Shown here: positions 1 to 8,934 of the stretch, one piece after another
Layout: every line of letters starts with the position of its first letter
How positions within the stretch are numbered: the first letter of the stretch is position 1
Assembly: GCF_900107705.1 (NCBI RefSeq)
Contig: NZ_FNRE01000010.1
Location: forward strand, 62,001-126,000
Reading direction: 5' to 3'
Source: Prevotella sp. tc2-28
Lineage (GTDB): Bacteria > Bacteroidota > Bacteroidia > Bacteroidales > Bacteroidaceae
Length of the DNA: 64,000 nt
Position numbers and translations under genes: made by a program
The notes under the pieces: generated by a model
What the model was told of the DNA's origin: nothing
The model's database searches: none
What the model saw: the letters and a program-made list of their open reading frames with translations, nothing else

Positions 1-376
1 CATCATTTCGAAGGGTATCTCGGCAGGTCATTCGCAGAACTCCTACCGCGGACTGGTGCGTGCCACGTCGAATGCTGACAACGCCCGCAACTACTCGTCG
101 TGCGACTCACTGCTGCTAGGTTCGGAGTGTGGTGCCCATACCTTCCCCTATATGGACGTTCACAACGACACCGCCATCTTCGAGCACGAGGCTACGACGT
201 CGAAGATTTCAGAAGACCAGCTGTTCTACTGCAACCAGCGCGGCATTCCGACGGAGCAGGCTGTCGGCCTTATCGTCAACGGTTATGCCAAGGAGGTTAT
301 CCAGAAGCTGCCGATGGAGTTTGCCGTTGAGGCTCAGAAGCTGCTCAGCGTGTCGCTGGAGGGAACGGTAGGTTGA
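1..376 (+). CDS. sufB: SufB, Fe-S cluster scaffold subunit (3' part)
   Basis: The reading frame is open from base 2, so the gene begins upstream of the window; about 124 C-terminal residues are present. SufB forms the SufBC2D scaffold that builds Fe-S clusters in the cytoplasm. The end carries the family signatures [17 protein letters not shown] and [10 protein letters not shown]. The Cys of CDSLLLG aligns with the functional Cys405 of the E. coli protein, and the HE pair with its conserved His433/Glu434 (recalled alignment). The tail [18 protein letters not shown] is also typical. The partners sufC, sufD and sufS lie 4.3 kb downstream, beyond three unrelated genes. Identity is very sure. Confidence 0.96.
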   Translation, partial: IISKGISAGHSQNSYRGLVRATSNADNARNYSSCDSLLLGSECGAHTFPYMDVHNDTAIFEHEATTSKISEDQLFYCNQRGIPTEQAVGLIVNGYAKEVIQKLPMEFAVEAQKLLSVSLEGTVG

Positions 377-407
377 TATTCAAGAAACAAACATCTTAGT
401 GACGAGT

Positions 408-1382
408 ATGAGGAGAAATGTTTTCATTGTCCTGTTGCTGTGTGTGGCTGAGGCCCTCTTTGCACAACAGGAAATCATCATGCCCCCGTTTTTGAAGGCA
501 GGCGATACTATTGCCGTGATATCTCCCTCCAGCACACCCGATTCACTAACCGTTGTTAAAGGGTGCGACGCCCTCAGGACATGGGGATTCGTGCCGATTG
601 TCGGCCTCCATGCCTTAGACAATTACCATAACTTTGCCGGAAGGGTCGATGAGCGGGCCAGCGACCTGCTTTGGGCGTTACAGGATTCTACCGTGAGGGC
701 CGTTATGTGCAGCCGCGGGGGCGATGGTGCCGTTCAGGTGTTAAGACACATCCCTCTCAACGAGTTTCGCAGTCATCCCAAGTGGGTGATGGGTTTCAGC
801 GATGTTACGGCCCTGCATAGCGCAGCGGTGTCGGCAGGAGTGATGAGCATCCATAGCACCATGTGCGACGGCATTTCTTCCCAGGGCAGGCGTGACTCCG
901 TGAATGCTATTCTGCATCACTTGTTGTTAGGCGAACTGCCTAGTTATCAAGTGCCTGCCCATCCACTCAACCAGTACGGCGAGGCAGAAGGCATCCTGGT
1001 AGGCGGCAATTTCTCCGTGTTTTGTGGTTTGGCAGGCTCTGACTATGACTTTCTGAACCGTGCCGATGAAGGACTGATACTTTTCATGGAAGATACCGGC
1101 GAGTCGATGACGAAGGTAGATCGCATGCTCCATCAGTTGGAGATTCGGGGCATCCTCTCCAAGCTCAAGGGAATCATCGTTGGACATTTCTCTAAATACA
1201 AGAGTCCGGAAAACGACTTTGCCGATATGTACGAGATGCTCCATGAGTATTTGCAACAGCTGCCTATCCCCGTCTGTTATGATTTTCCTGTGGGTCATCA
1301 TAGCACCTATAACTATCCCCTGATAGAAGGTTGTAGGGTTCGTCTAAAGGTTGATTCAAAAGGAACCTCCCTAATTTTCTGA
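408..1382 (+). CDS. LD-carboxypeptidase, peptidase family S66
   Basis: The 324-residue product belongs to the S66 family (LdcA/MccF), which trims the terminal D-Ala from murein tetrapeptides. The N-terminus has a hydrophobic signal segment ending near ALFAQQ, pointing to the periplasm. Family motifs follow in order: PPFLKAGDTIAVISPSS, CSRGGDGAVQVL, the nucleophile elbow GFSDVTALHSA with the catalytic Ser, LFMEDTGE with the catalytic Glu, and GHHSTYNYPLIEG with the catalytic His. I start at the ATG at 408; a GTG at 399 is in frame but would put three residues before the basic n-region. It follows sufB by 31 bp and may be read from the sufB promoter. Confidence 0.9.
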   Translation: MRRNVFIVLLLCVAEALFAQQEIIMPPFLKAGDTIAVISPSSTPDSLTVVKGCDALRTWGFVPIVGLHALDNYHNFAGRVDERASDLLWALQDSTVRAVMCSRGGDGAVQVLRHIPLNEFRSHPKWVMGFSDVTALHSAAVSAGVMSIHSTMCDGISSQGRRDSVNAILHHLLLGELPSYQVPAHPLNQYGEAEGILVGGNFSVFCGLAGSDYDFLNRADEGLILFMEDTGESMTKVDRMLHQLEIRGILSKLKGIIVGHFSKYKSPENDFADMYEMLHEYLQQLPIPVCYDFPVGHHSTYNYPLIEGCRVRLKVDSKGTSLIF

Positions 1383-1422
1383 ATCAGTATAAAGATATAA
1401 TGGGGAAGAATAGGATGGATTA

Positions 1423-1454
1423 TTTGGTGAATAGTAATGTTTTTTGTACCTTTG
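1423..1454 (+). promoter_or_regulatory. Bacteroidetes sigma-type promoter for the nucleotidase
   Basis: TTTG at 1423-1426, 20 bp spacer, TACCTTTG at 1447-1454. This matches the TTTG-N19-21-TAnnTTTG pattern of the Bacteroidetes housekeeping sigma factor. The start codon is at 1482. Confidence 0.75.
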
Positions 1455-1481
1455 TGACATCATTGTTAATCTAATGAAAAT

Positions 1482-3269
1482 ATGCACCGTTTAAATAGCC
1501 TAAAACAAATAGCCGGCATTTCCGCGCTCCTGCTCATCATGGCAGGCTGCTCATCGAGTCGCCACCTGCGGCAAAGTCAGTCATTAGTGCCTACGGGAAG
1601 TTACAGGCTACCCGTCATAGAGACCACCGATGTCCACGGGACGCTGGTGAACACGTCGACCGGTACCAACCACTACCGGCTGGCGTACGTGGCCGACAAG
1701 GCCAATGACATCCGCGGCCGTGGCGCCGACTACGACCCGAAGAAACTGCTGCTGCTGGATGGCGGCGACATCTATCAAGGCACTATTCTCTCGAACATCC
1801 AGCGCGGGAAACCCCTTTACATGGCTTTCAACATGATGGACTACGACGCCGTGGCGCTGGGCAACCACGAGTTCGACTGGGGCTTCGAGCAACTGGTGGA
1901 CGACGACGGAACGCTGCTGGATTACGAATATGCCGGCAAGCGCAGTGCAAACCCCGTCCCCGTGGTGTGTGCCAACCTGTACCGTCACGGCAAGCGCACC
2001 CATACCACCCACGACTATGTCATCCTCGACAAGTCGGCCATCAGTGCCGACGGTCATCGCGTGGGGGTGAGAATCGGCGTTATCGGCATGGCCCATTATG
2101 CAGCCCAAAGCATGTTTGTCCATCAGTTTATAGACAAGGGCTACGATATCCGCATCGACTATCCACGCATCAACGCCCTGGCCGATTCGCTGGAGCGCAA
2201 CGGCCTCTGCGACGCTACGGTACTGTTGATTCACGGTGTGGCCAACGAGGCGGCAAACAGCCTGGGCGGACAGTCGGCCATCGACCTCGTGCTGGGCGGA
2301 CATAGTCATGTGAACCAGTGCGACACAACAGCCCACGGAATCCCCTATCTGCAGGGAAAGGCATATTGCCAGTCGTATTCTTATGCAGAACTGTTGTTCC
2401 AGGTGGACGGTACGGGTAAGATCTCGAAGGTTCAAGTGGACAATTGTCGCAACATAGAAGTAGACGGCAAGAAGGACACCCATACCGCTACCGGTGAGCA
2501 CGCAGAGGACTTGGAGGCCGATATCCTTGCGATTTCGGACAGTGCTATCGAACATATCAAACCCATGCTGGAGAAAGTAATCGGATACATCAATGTTGAT
2601 TTGGTGAAGAACTACAATAACGTTGACGACAGTCTGGCACTGAAGGGAAGTGGCGGGCGCGCCTCTACGATGGGCAACTGGATGAGTGACCTGGTGCGGC
2701 GCATAGGCCATGCCGACATCGGTTTCGTTAACAATGGCGGTGTGCGCACTACTTTCCCCTTACATGGGGCGAAGACACGAAACATTACGGTTTCAAGCAT
2801 CTACGAAATGTTCCCATTCGACAACCTTATCTATGTCTATGAACTCACTTATGCCGACTTGCTCCTGTTGATGGAGTATGCGATGACCAAGTACGGAGCT
2901 ATGCTGCTGTCGCGAATGGTAGGCATCGATTGCTATATGACCGTCAATGCCGACGCAAGCTATACGCTACGCTCACTGGTGAAAGATGGCACCACGATTT
3001 ATGCCGACGGACATTGGACCGAGGGATGGGCCGACCGCAGCGTTCGTGTGGCAGTCAGCCAGTTTGTTGCTACTGGTGACCGTGTGGATAAGGCTACAGG
3101 TATGCACAACCCTTTGGTGAAGTGGAACAACACACCGCGGCTGAAGAGCAAAGACCAAGTGGACAATGAGAACGCTGTGCGCATCCTCATGGAAGAAGCC
3201 CGGCGCAACAACGGTCTTATCACGATAGACACGGCTCCCCATTTCATAGTGGTGAGTGGTAAGAAGTAA
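1482..3269 (+). CDS. 5'-nucleotidase / 2',3'-cyclic phosphodiesterase lipoprotein (UshA-like)
   Basis: The 595-residue metallophosphoesterase has a lipoprotein signal (LLLIMAGCSSS, lipid Cys about residue 23). It should hydrolyse nucleotides to nucleosides outside the inner membrane. The metal-binding motifs are in order: TTDVHGT, LLLDGGDIYQGT, LGNHEFDWG, LLIHGVANEA and VLGGHSHV. The C-terminal half is the 5'-nucleotidase substrate domain (NNGGVRTTFPLHG, IYEMFPFDN). Length fits the UshA group. A promoter lies just upstream. The purine permease follows after 26 bp, so the pair looks like a nucleotide-salvage unit: strip phosphate outside, import the base inside. Substrate preference cannot be read from sequence. 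Confidence 0.9.
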   Translation: MHRLNSLKQIAGISALLLIMAGCSSSRHLRQSQSLVPTGSYRLPVIETTDVHGTLVNTSTGTNHYRLAYVADKANDIRGRGADYDPKKLLLLDGGDIYQGTILSNIQRGKPLYMAFNMMDYDAVALGNHEFDWGFEQLVDDDGTLLDYEYAGKRSANPVPVVCANLYRHGKRTHTTHDYVILDKSAISADGHRVGVRIGVIGMAHYAAQSMFVHQFIDKGYDIRIDYPRINALADSLERNGLCDATVLLIHGVANEAANSLGGQSAIDLVLGGHSHVNQCDTTAHGIPYLQGKAYCQSYSYAELLFQVDGTGKISKVQVDNCRNIEVDGKKDTHTATGEHAEDLEADILAISDSAIEHIKPMLEKVIGYINVDLVKNYNNVDDSLALKGSGGRASTMGNWMSDLVRRIGHADIGFVNNGGVRTTFPLHGAKTRNITVSSIYEMFPFDNLIYVYELTYADLLLLMEYAMTKYGAMLLSRMVGIDCYMTVNADASYTLRSLVKDGTTIYADGHWTEGWADRSVRVAVSQFVATGDRVDKATGMHNPLVKWNNTPRLKSKDQVDNENAVRILMEEARRNNGLITIDTAPHFIVVSGKK

Positions 3270-3295
3270 AATATTAAAACTTAAAATACAATATT

Positions 3296-4603
3296 ATGTT
3301 AGAAAAACTATTTGGATTTGATTCCTCCACAATGACTTTGCGCAAGGAGGTGATTGGTGGCATTACCACTTTCTTGACGATGGCCTATATCCTGGCTGTC
3401 AATCCTAGCATTCTCTCAGTGACGGGTATGGATGCCGGTGCCGTGTTTACCACAACATGTATTTCGGCAGTTGTAGCCACCTTAGTGATGGCTGTCTATG
3501 CCAAGCTGCCCTTCGCCCTGGCTCCAGGTATGGGACTGAACGCTTTCTTTGCCTTTACCGTCGTGCTCACCATGGGGTATTCGTGGCAATTTGCACTGAC
3601 CGCAGTCATGATAGAGGGTCTTATCTTCATCATACTGACCGTTACAGGTCTGCGCCAGCACATCGTCAATGCTATTCCGCTGGTTATGCGCCGAGCCATC
3701 AGTCCGGGCATCGGACTCTTTATCGCCTTCGTGGGACTGAAGGGCGCAGGTATCGTCACCTCGTCGGAATCGACGTTCATCACACTGGGCAACCTGCACG
3801 ACACTGCCGTACTGCTGAGCATCTTCGGCATCCTCCTCACGGCGGCACTCTTGGTAAGGGGCGTTACAGGTGCCCTGCTCATTGGCATCTTGGTGACTAC
3901 CATCGTGGGCATTCCCCTGGGCGTCACGAACTATTCGGGCATCATGTCAGCACCTCCCTCCATCAGCCCTATCTTCCTGCAGTTTGAGTGGCACAATATC
4001 TTCACGGTAGATATGGTTGTCGTGGTGCTCACTTTCCTGTTTATCGATATGTTCGATACGATTGGAACGTTGATTGGCGTGTCCAACCGAGCAGGTATGG
4101 TTGACGACAACGGCAACGTAAAGAACTTGAACCAGGCCTTTATGGCTGATGCCATCGGAACAACCGTAGGTGCTATGCTTGGTACCTCGACGGTGACGAC
4201 TTACGTAGAGAGTGCCTCGGGTGTGAATGTGGGCGGACGCTCTGGCGTGACCAGTCTTACTACCGCCATCTGCTTTGCCGTAGCATTGCTCTTCGCACCA
4301 CTGTTCCTTGCCATTCCGGCACAGGCTACGGCAGCAGCCCTCATCTTGGTGGGTGTGATGATGATGCATGACATTCGTAAGGTTGATTTCTCCAACTACG
4401 TAACGGCCATTCCCTGCTTCGTATGCATCGTGCTCATGCCGCTTACCTATAGCATATCCGACGGTATCCTGATGGGTGTCATCTCTTATGTGCTGATACA
4501 CCTGCTGTCTGGTACCTTCAAAGACGCAGACGAGCGCAACAACATGAACTGGGCAACCATCCTGCTGGCTGTGCTCTTCATTTGCCGCTATGCATTCCTG
4601 TAA
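3296..4603 (+). CDS. NCS2-family purine permease (guanine/hypoxanthine type, AzgA-like)
   Basis: The 435-residue inner-membrane carrier has about 12-14 hydrophobic segments. The N-terminal signature EVIGGITTFLTMAYILAVNP and the loop APGMGLNAFFAF are hallmarks of the AzgA/GhxP subgroup of nucleobase:cation symporters. LGTSTVTTYVESASGVNVGGRSG is the conserved helix-10 stretch. It follows the 5'-nucleotidase closely and probably shares its transcript, which suggests uptake of hypoxanthine or guanine released from nucleotides. Exact base specificity (adenine, guanine or hypoxanthine) is not resolvable. A separate promoter for sufC begins 20 bp after the stop. Confidence 0.9.
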   Translation: MLEKLFGFDSSTMTLRKEVIGGITTFLTMAYILAVNPSILSVTGMDAGAVFTTTCISAVVATLVMAVYAKLPFALAPGMGLNAFFAFTVVLTMGYSWQFALTAVMIEGLIFIILTVTGLRQHIVNAIPLVMRRAISPGIGLFIAFVGLKGAGIVTSSESTFITLGNLHDTAVLLSIFGILLTAALLVRGVTGALLIGILVTTIVGIPLGVTNYSGIMSAPPSISPIFLQFEWHNIFTVDMVVVVLTFLFIDMFDTIGTLIGVSNRAGMVDDNGNVKNLNQAFMADAIGTTVGAMLGTSTVTTYVESASGVNVGGRSGVTSLTTAICFAVALLFAPLFLAIPAQATAAALILVGVMMMHDIRKVDFSNYVTAIPCFVCIVLMPLTYSISDGILMGVISYVLIHLLSGTFKDADERNNMNWATILLAVLFICRYAFL

Positions 4604-4622
4604 CGAATCGTAATCAGTATTT

Positions 4623-4654
4623 TTTGCTTGTCTCAGGTAAAAGTTGTAACTTTG
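4623..4654 (+). promoter_or_regulatory. Promoter of the sufCDS operon
   Basis: TTTG at 4623-4626, 20 bp spacer, TAACTTTG at 4647-4654; the sufC ATG is at 4678. It gives sufCDS its own transcription start, independent of sufB upstream. Confidence 0.75.
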
Positions 4655-4677
4655 CACGCAATAATAGAAAAAATTGT

Positions 4678-5430
4678 ATGTTAGAAGTAAGAAACTTGCA
4701 TGCCAGGATTGGCGATAAAGAGATATTAAGGGGTATCAATCTGACCATCAAGGATGGTGAGACGCATGCCATCATGGGACCTAATGGTTCGGGAAAGAGT
4801 ACGCTGAGTGCTGTGCTTGTGGGCAATCCGCTCTATGAGGTTACGGAGGGCGAGGCATACTTCAATGGAAAGAATCTATTGGAGATGAAACCTGAGGATA
4901 GGGCGCACGAGGGACTCTTCCTCTCGTTCCAGTATCCGGTGGAAATCCCTGGTGTCTCGATGACTAACTTCATGAAGGCTGCCATCAACGAGAAACGCAA
5001 GTATATGGGATTGCCCGAACTGAAAGCCGGTGACTTCATCAAGTTGATGCGTGAGAAACAGAAGATAGTAGAACTGGATAATAAGTTGGCTGGTCGTTCA
5101 GTGAACGAGGGATTCAGTGGTGGTGAGAAGAAGCGTAACGAGATTTTCCAGATGGCTATGCTCGAACCGAAGTTGTCCATACTTGACGAGACGGACTCTG
5201 GACTGGATGTCGATGCTATGCGCATCGTGGCCGAGGGCGTGAATAAACTGAAGACTCCCGAGACATCGTGCATTGTCATTACTCACTACGACCGCCTGTT
5301 GGAGATGATTCGCCCCGACGTGGTACATGTGTTGTATAAGGGTCAGATAGTGAAGACGGCAGGTCCAGAACTGGCTAAGGATATTCAGGAGCGTGGCTAT
5401 GATTGGATAAAGGCGGAAGTCAATGAGTAG
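4678..5430 (+). CDS. sufC: SufC, Fe-S cluster assembly ATPase
   Basis: The 250-residue soluble ABC-type ATPase drives the SufBC2D scaffold. Walker A is GPNGSGKST, the ABC signature is NEGFSGGEKKRNEIFQ, and the Walker B region is PKLSILDETDSGLDVDA, where SufC has DE-T-D-SGLD. The chosen ATG at 4678 gives the usual N-terminus MLEVRNLHARIGDKEIL. A longer in-frame ORF from 4582 would cover the permease end and the promoter, so it is rejected. The stop overlaps the sufD start by 8 bp, implying translational coupling. Normal length for the family. Confidence 0.97.
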   Translation: MLEVRNLHARIGDKEILRGINLTIKDGETHAIMGPNGSGKSTLSAVLVGNPLYEVTEGEAYFNGKNLLEMKPEDRAHEGLFLSFQYPVEIPGVSMTNFMKAAINEKRKYMGLPELKAGDFIKLMREKQKIVELDNKLAGRSVNEGFSGGEKKRNEIFQMAMLEPKLSILDETDSGLDVDAMRIVAEGVNKLKTPETSCIVITHYDRLLEMIRPDVVHVLYKGQIVKTAGPELAKDIQERGYDWIKAEVNE

Positions 5431-6745
5431 TGAGAAGCAATACATAGAGCTGTATGAGCAGTGTCGTGAGATGATTTTCGAGCATTCGTCAGACGTGATG
5501 AATGCCCAGCGTGATGCAGCTTTCGAGCGGTTCAGTCAGGGTGGTTTTCCCACGCGGAAGGTGGAGCGCTATAAATATACGGACATTCAAAAGCTCTTTG
5601 AGCCTGACTATGGATTGAACCTGAACCGGCTGGAGATTCCCGTAAATCCCTATGACGCTTTTCGCTGTGATGTGCCCAACCTTTCGACCTCGCTGTATTT
5701 CGTGGTGAACGACGGGTTCTATACCCAAGCGCACCCCAAAGGTCATTTGCCTGAGGGTGTGATTGTCGGGTCGTTGAAGGAACATGCCACAATGCTTTAT
5801 AACCAATTGGCAGGCAAGGACGGAGACGCCGTTACGGACCTGAACACCATGCTGGCGCAGGACGGGCTCTTTGTCTATGTGCCCAAAGGTGTGGTGGTTG
5901 ACCGTGCCATACAGGTCATTAATATCCTACGTTCGGATGTCGACCTGATGGTGAACCGCCGCGTGCTGATAGTCTTGGAGGAAGGAGCCGAGGTTAAGTT
6001 TCTGTTCTGCGACCATGCCATGGATGACCGTCACTTCCTGGCTACTCAGGTCATTGAGGCCTATGTAGGCGAGAATGCCAAATTGGATTTATATTGCTTG
6101 GAAGAGACACATAACAAAAACACTCGTGTGAGCAATGTCTACATAGAACAACAGGCTAACAGCCGTGTGAACCATAACGTCATCACGCTACACAATGGAG
6201 TGACACGCAACAAATTGAACCTCGACCTTGTGGGCGAGGGGGCAGAATGCTCATGCAACGGTTGTGTAATAGCTGATAAGAATCAACATGTTGACAATAA
6301 CACGCTGATTACGCATCATGTATCGCATTGTAGCTCCAATGAGTTGTATAAGTATGTGTTGGACGACGAGGCAACGGGTGCCTTTGCAGGCCGAGTGTTG
6401 GTGAAGAAAGACGCGCAGAAGACGACGTCTCAAATGACGAACCAGAACCTGACGGCTACGAAAATGGCTCGTATGTACACCCAACCCATGCTGGAGATAT
6501 ATGCAGATGATGTGAAGTGTGCCCACGGCTCTACGGTTGGCCAGTTGAATGATGCCGCACTGTTCTATATGCAACAGCGTGGTATCTCGAAGAAAGAGGC
6601 TCGTCTGTTGTTGCAGAATGCCTTTATCAATGAGGTTATTGATCATATGGAACTTGAACCGCTTCGCGACCGCCTGCACTATTTGGTGGAGAAGCGTTTC
6701 CGCGGTGAGTTGAACAAGTGTGAGGGTTGCAAACTTTGTAAGTGA
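5423..6745 (+). CDS. sufD: SufD, Fe-S cluster scaffold subunit
   Basis: The 440-residue protein is the SufB paralogue in the SufBC2D complex. The family beta-helix core is visible: YVPKGVVVDRAIQVI, LIVLEEGAEVKFLFCD, and the C-terminal block KCAHGSTVGQLNDAALFYMQ. The last part, GISKKEARLLLQNAFINEV, is the classical SufD/SufB ending. Start ATG 5423 overlaps the sufC stop. The sequence ends in a Cys-rich tail (CEGCKLCK) that I recall from Bacteroidales SufD proteins. sufS follows after about 9 bp. Confidence 0.95.
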   Translation: MSSEKQYIELYEQCREMIFEHSSDVMNAQRDAAFERFSQGGFPTRKVERYKYTDIQKLFEPDYGLNLNRLEIPVNPYDAFRCDVPNLSTSLYFVVNDGFYTQAHPKGHLPEGVIVGSLKEHATMLYNQLAGKDGDAVTDLNTMLAQDGLFVYVPKGVVVDRAIQVINILRSDVDLMVNRRVLIVLEEGAEVKFLFCDHAMDDRHFLATQVIEAYVGENAKLDLYCLEETHNKNTRVSNVYIEQQANSRVNHNVITLHNGVTRNKLNLDLVGEGAECSCNGCVIADKNQHVDNNTLITHHVSHCSSNELYKYVLDDEATGAFAGRVLVKKDAQKTTSQMTNQNLTATKMARMYTQPMLEIYADDVKCAHGSTVGQLNDAALFYMQQRGISKKEARLLLQNAFINEVIDHMELEPLRDRLHYLVEKRFRGELNKCEGCKLCK

Positions 6746-6754
6746 GAATAGGTG

Positions 6755-7969
6755 ATGTACGATATTAGAAAAGTACGTGAAGACTTCCCGATTCTTTCTA
6801 GGGAAGTGTACGGTAAGCCGTTGGTTTATCTGGATAATGCAGCAACGACGCAGAAGCCGCTCTGTGTACTGGATGCTATGCGTGAAGAGTATCTCAACGT
6901 GAACGCTAACGTGCATCGTGGTGTACACTATCTCTCTCAGCAGGCTACTGATCTCCATGAAGCAGCGCGCGAAAAGGTGCGTCAGTTTATCAATGCCGCC
7001 AAGACTGAGGAAATCATTTTTACCCGTGGTACAACGGAAGCGATCAATTTGGTGGCATCATCGTTCTGTGAGAATCAGATGAAGGAGGGAGACGAGGTGC
7101 TGGTGAGCGACATGGAGCACCATTCCAATATCGTTCCCTGGCAACTACAGGCGATGAAGCGGGGCATTGTGGTGAAGCATCTGCCCATTGATGACAAAGG
7201 TTGTCTGGATCTCTCCACTTTCAATGCTCATCTTTCATCTAAGACAAAGCTGGTGAGCATTGCGCATGTTAGCAACGTGCTGGGTACTGTCAACGACGTG
7301 AAGCGTATTGTTGAGATGGCACATGCCTGTGGTATTCCTGTTCTCGTAGACGGAGCCCAAAGCGCGCCTCACATGAAGATTGACGTACAGGCTATCGGCT
7401 GCGACTTCTATGCTTTTAGTGGCCATAAGATGTATGGTCCTACGGGAGTTGGCGTTCTTTATGGCAAAGAGGAATGGTTGGAGAAGTTGCCTCCGTATCA
7501 AGGTGGTGGTGAGATGATTGACAAGGTAACGTGGGAGAAAACTACCTTCGAGCGCCTGCCTTTTAAGTTTGAAGCGGGTACCCCTGACTACGTAGCCACC
7601 CATGGCTTAGCTACTGCCATTGATTACCTTTGTTCCGTAGGTATTGATAACATCAAAGCTCACGAACAGGAACTGACCCGTTATTGCATGGAACAGCTGA
7701 AAACCATCGATGGCATTCGTATCTTTGGTGAGGCGGAGCATAAGGATGCGGTGGTCTCTTTCCTGGTAGGTGACATTCACCATCTTGATATGGGGACATT
7801 GCTCGATCGACTTGGCATAGCCGTGCGCACAGGACATCATTGCGCACAGCCTCTGATGGACCGCTTGGGCATCAGTGGTACCGTTCGCGCCTCTTTTGCC
7901 TTATATAATACGAAGGAAGAAATTGATGTATTGGTGGCTGGTATCCGTCGTGTCAGCCAGATGTTCTAA
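6755..7969 (+). CDS. sufS: SufS, cysteine desulfurase (class II)
   Basis: The 404-residue PLP enzyme takes sulfur from cysteine for the Suf scaffold. Seen are YLDNAATTQKP, the PLP-binding MEHHSNIVPW, DGAQSAPHMKIDVQ, the Schiff-base Lys in SGHKMYGPTGVG, and the active-site Cys in RTGHHCAQPLM, with the class II loop around it. I start at ATG 6755; the GTG at 6752 only adds one residue. No sufE gene is present in the window. The next gene is convergent with a 4-bp gap. Last gene of the sufCDS operon. Confidence 0.96.
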   Translation: MYDIRKVREDFPILSREVYGKPLVYLDNAATTQKPLCVLDAMREEYLNVNANVHRGVHYLSQQATDLHEAAREKVRQFINAAKTEEIIFTRGTTEAINLVASSFCENQMKEGDEVLVSDMEHHSNIVPWQLQAMKRGIVVKHLPIDDKGCLDLSTFNAHLSSKTKLVSIAHVSNVLGTVNDVKRIVEMAHACGIPVLVDGAQSAPHMKIDVQAIGCDFYAFSGHKMYGPTGVGVLYGKEEWLEKLPPYQGGGEMIDKVTWEKTTFERLPFKFEAGTPDYVATHGLATAIDYLCSVGIDNIKAHEQELTRYCMEQLKTIDGIRIFGEAEHKDAVVSFLVGDIHHLDMGTLLDRLGIAVRTGHHCAQPLMDRLGISGTVRASFALYNTKEEIDVLVAGIRRVSQMF

Positions 7970-7973
7970 ATAT

Positions 7974-8225
7974 TTAGTTGATATGCTGGATAGAGTGCAT
8001 GATGCGTTGTTTCAGGCAGTGTACCTCTTCTGGCGACAGCAGACTACAATCGTCCAGATGATTTAGGATATCGTAGGCTTTCAGATAGGCCATACGGATG
8101 TCTGGAGCCGCATGGAGGTAAGAAGCCCAATACGATTCTTTGTCTGGACAGGCATCCATCACGTAACGGATAAAATCATCATCACGCAGGAATTCGTCTA
8201 CATGGGTGTAAATGTTTTGTTTCAA
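7974..8225 (-). CDS. Small FecR-N-terminus-like protein, putative anti-sigma
   Basis: The 83-residue protein lies 66 bp downstream of an ECF sigma gene on the same strand. The segment FLRDDDFIRYVMDACPDKES and the following YWASYLHAAPDIRMAYLKAY resembles the cytoplasmic sigma-binding start of Bacteroidetes FecR anti-sigma factors, where a D/E-D-FIRWV...FW..WL..HP pattern is usual. Full FecR proteins run past 300 residues with one membrane helix and a periplasmic domain; both are absent here. The only in-frame start is TTG (8223-8225), because TAG closes the frame at 8241-8243. It could be a real soluble anti-sigma domain or a relic of a longer gene. Function is inference. Confidence 0.6.
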   Translation of the reverse strand: MKQNIYTHVDEFLRDDDFIRYVMDACPDKESYWASYLHAAPDIRMAYLKAYDILNHLDDCSLLSPEEVHCLKQRIMHSIQHIN

Positions 8226-8291
8226 ATGTTTCGGTCTTTTCTATCATTAAGACGAAACATATGAAATCATGTCATCAGTAGACAGACTATT

Positions 8292-8849
8292 TTACAAGGC
8301 GGCCTCTCGCAATTTCAGCATTCCACGGTGCATCAGGTTACGTACAGAGTGGTAGTTCATTTGCATAATTTGGCAGATTTCCTCGTATTTTCGTTGCTCT
8401 AAATAATATAAGGTAATAGCCTGACGCTGGCGTTGTGTGAGGTTTTTCATCAGATGTTCCACTTTGTCTGACTGTATCTTTTCCAGTTCTGTATGCAGAT
8501 AGTCACGTTCTACATCGGTGGTCGAGCAGCGGAATTCATAATCCTCTACAGCATCCTCTGAGGTGAATGTCTGGCGACGAAACTCATCAAACAGGCGATT
8601 CTTCAGCGAGATAATCAGGTAAGAAGCCAGATTGTTGATGGCTGTTTTCTCATTACGTTTACTGTATACTTTCATGAAAACGTCATGGATGCAGTCTTTC
8701 AACAATTCCTGATCTTGGGTAATCTTAATGCCATAGTTGAACAGAATCTGTATATACAAATCGTACAACTGTGCAAACGCTTGATCGTTGCCGGCGCAAA
8801 ACTCAGCTACGAGTTCACGGGTTCGAACTTTAAGATGGTTGCTTGCCAT
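8292..8849 (-). CDS. ECF RNA polymerase sigma-70 factor
   Basis: The 185-residue protein has a region 2 block (FAQLYDLYIQILFNYGIKI, then DCIHDVFMKVYSKR, where sigma contacts the -10 element) and a region 4 helix-turn-helix (LTQRQRQAITLYYLEQRKYEEICQI followed by YHSVRNLMHRGMLKLRE). This fits the Bacteroidetes ECF subgroup usually paired with FecR and SusC. It precedes the small FecR-like gene and follows the pectin operon, from which a strong hairpin terminator separates it. A -7 box lies 44 bp upstream. Targets are unknown; none of the SusC proteins here has the N-terminal STN domain expected for trans-envelope signalling. Confidence 0.93.
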   Translation of the reverse strand: MASNHLKVRTRELVAEFCAGNDQAFAQLYDLYIQILFNYGIKITQDQELLKDCIHDVFMKVYSKRNEKTAINNLASYLIISLKNRLFDEFRRQTFTSEDAVEDYEFRCSTTDVERDYLHTELEKIQSDKVEHLMKNLTQRQRQAITLYYLEQRKYEEICQIMQMNYHSVRNLMHRGMLKLREAAL

Positions 8850-8893
8850 TAATTTGTAGAGGTTAGTTTTTAAGTAGTTTGTTTTATCTGCTG

Positions 8894-8901
8894 CAAAGAT
8901 A
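8894..8901 (-). promoter_or_regulatory. -7 box for the ECF sigma gene
   Basis: TATCTTTG read on the minus strand, 44 bp before the start codon at 8849. No convincing -33 TTTG partner was seen. Confidence 0.5.
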
Positions 8902-8934
8902 TGGAAAAATTGATTACTTTAGTTAGAAAAACAG

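Noticed and set aside
1608..2711. 367-residue minus-strand ORF inside the 5'-nucleotidase gene
   Set aside because: Antisense to metal-binding motifs; rich in Val/His/Gln as expected from reverse reading of the sense codons.
8292..8849. ECF sigma as dedicated regulator of the SusC genes at 21766 and 29081
   Set aside because: Neither SusC has an STN signalling domain and the adjacent anti-sigma-like protein lacks membrane and periplasmic parts, so the classical route is not supported.
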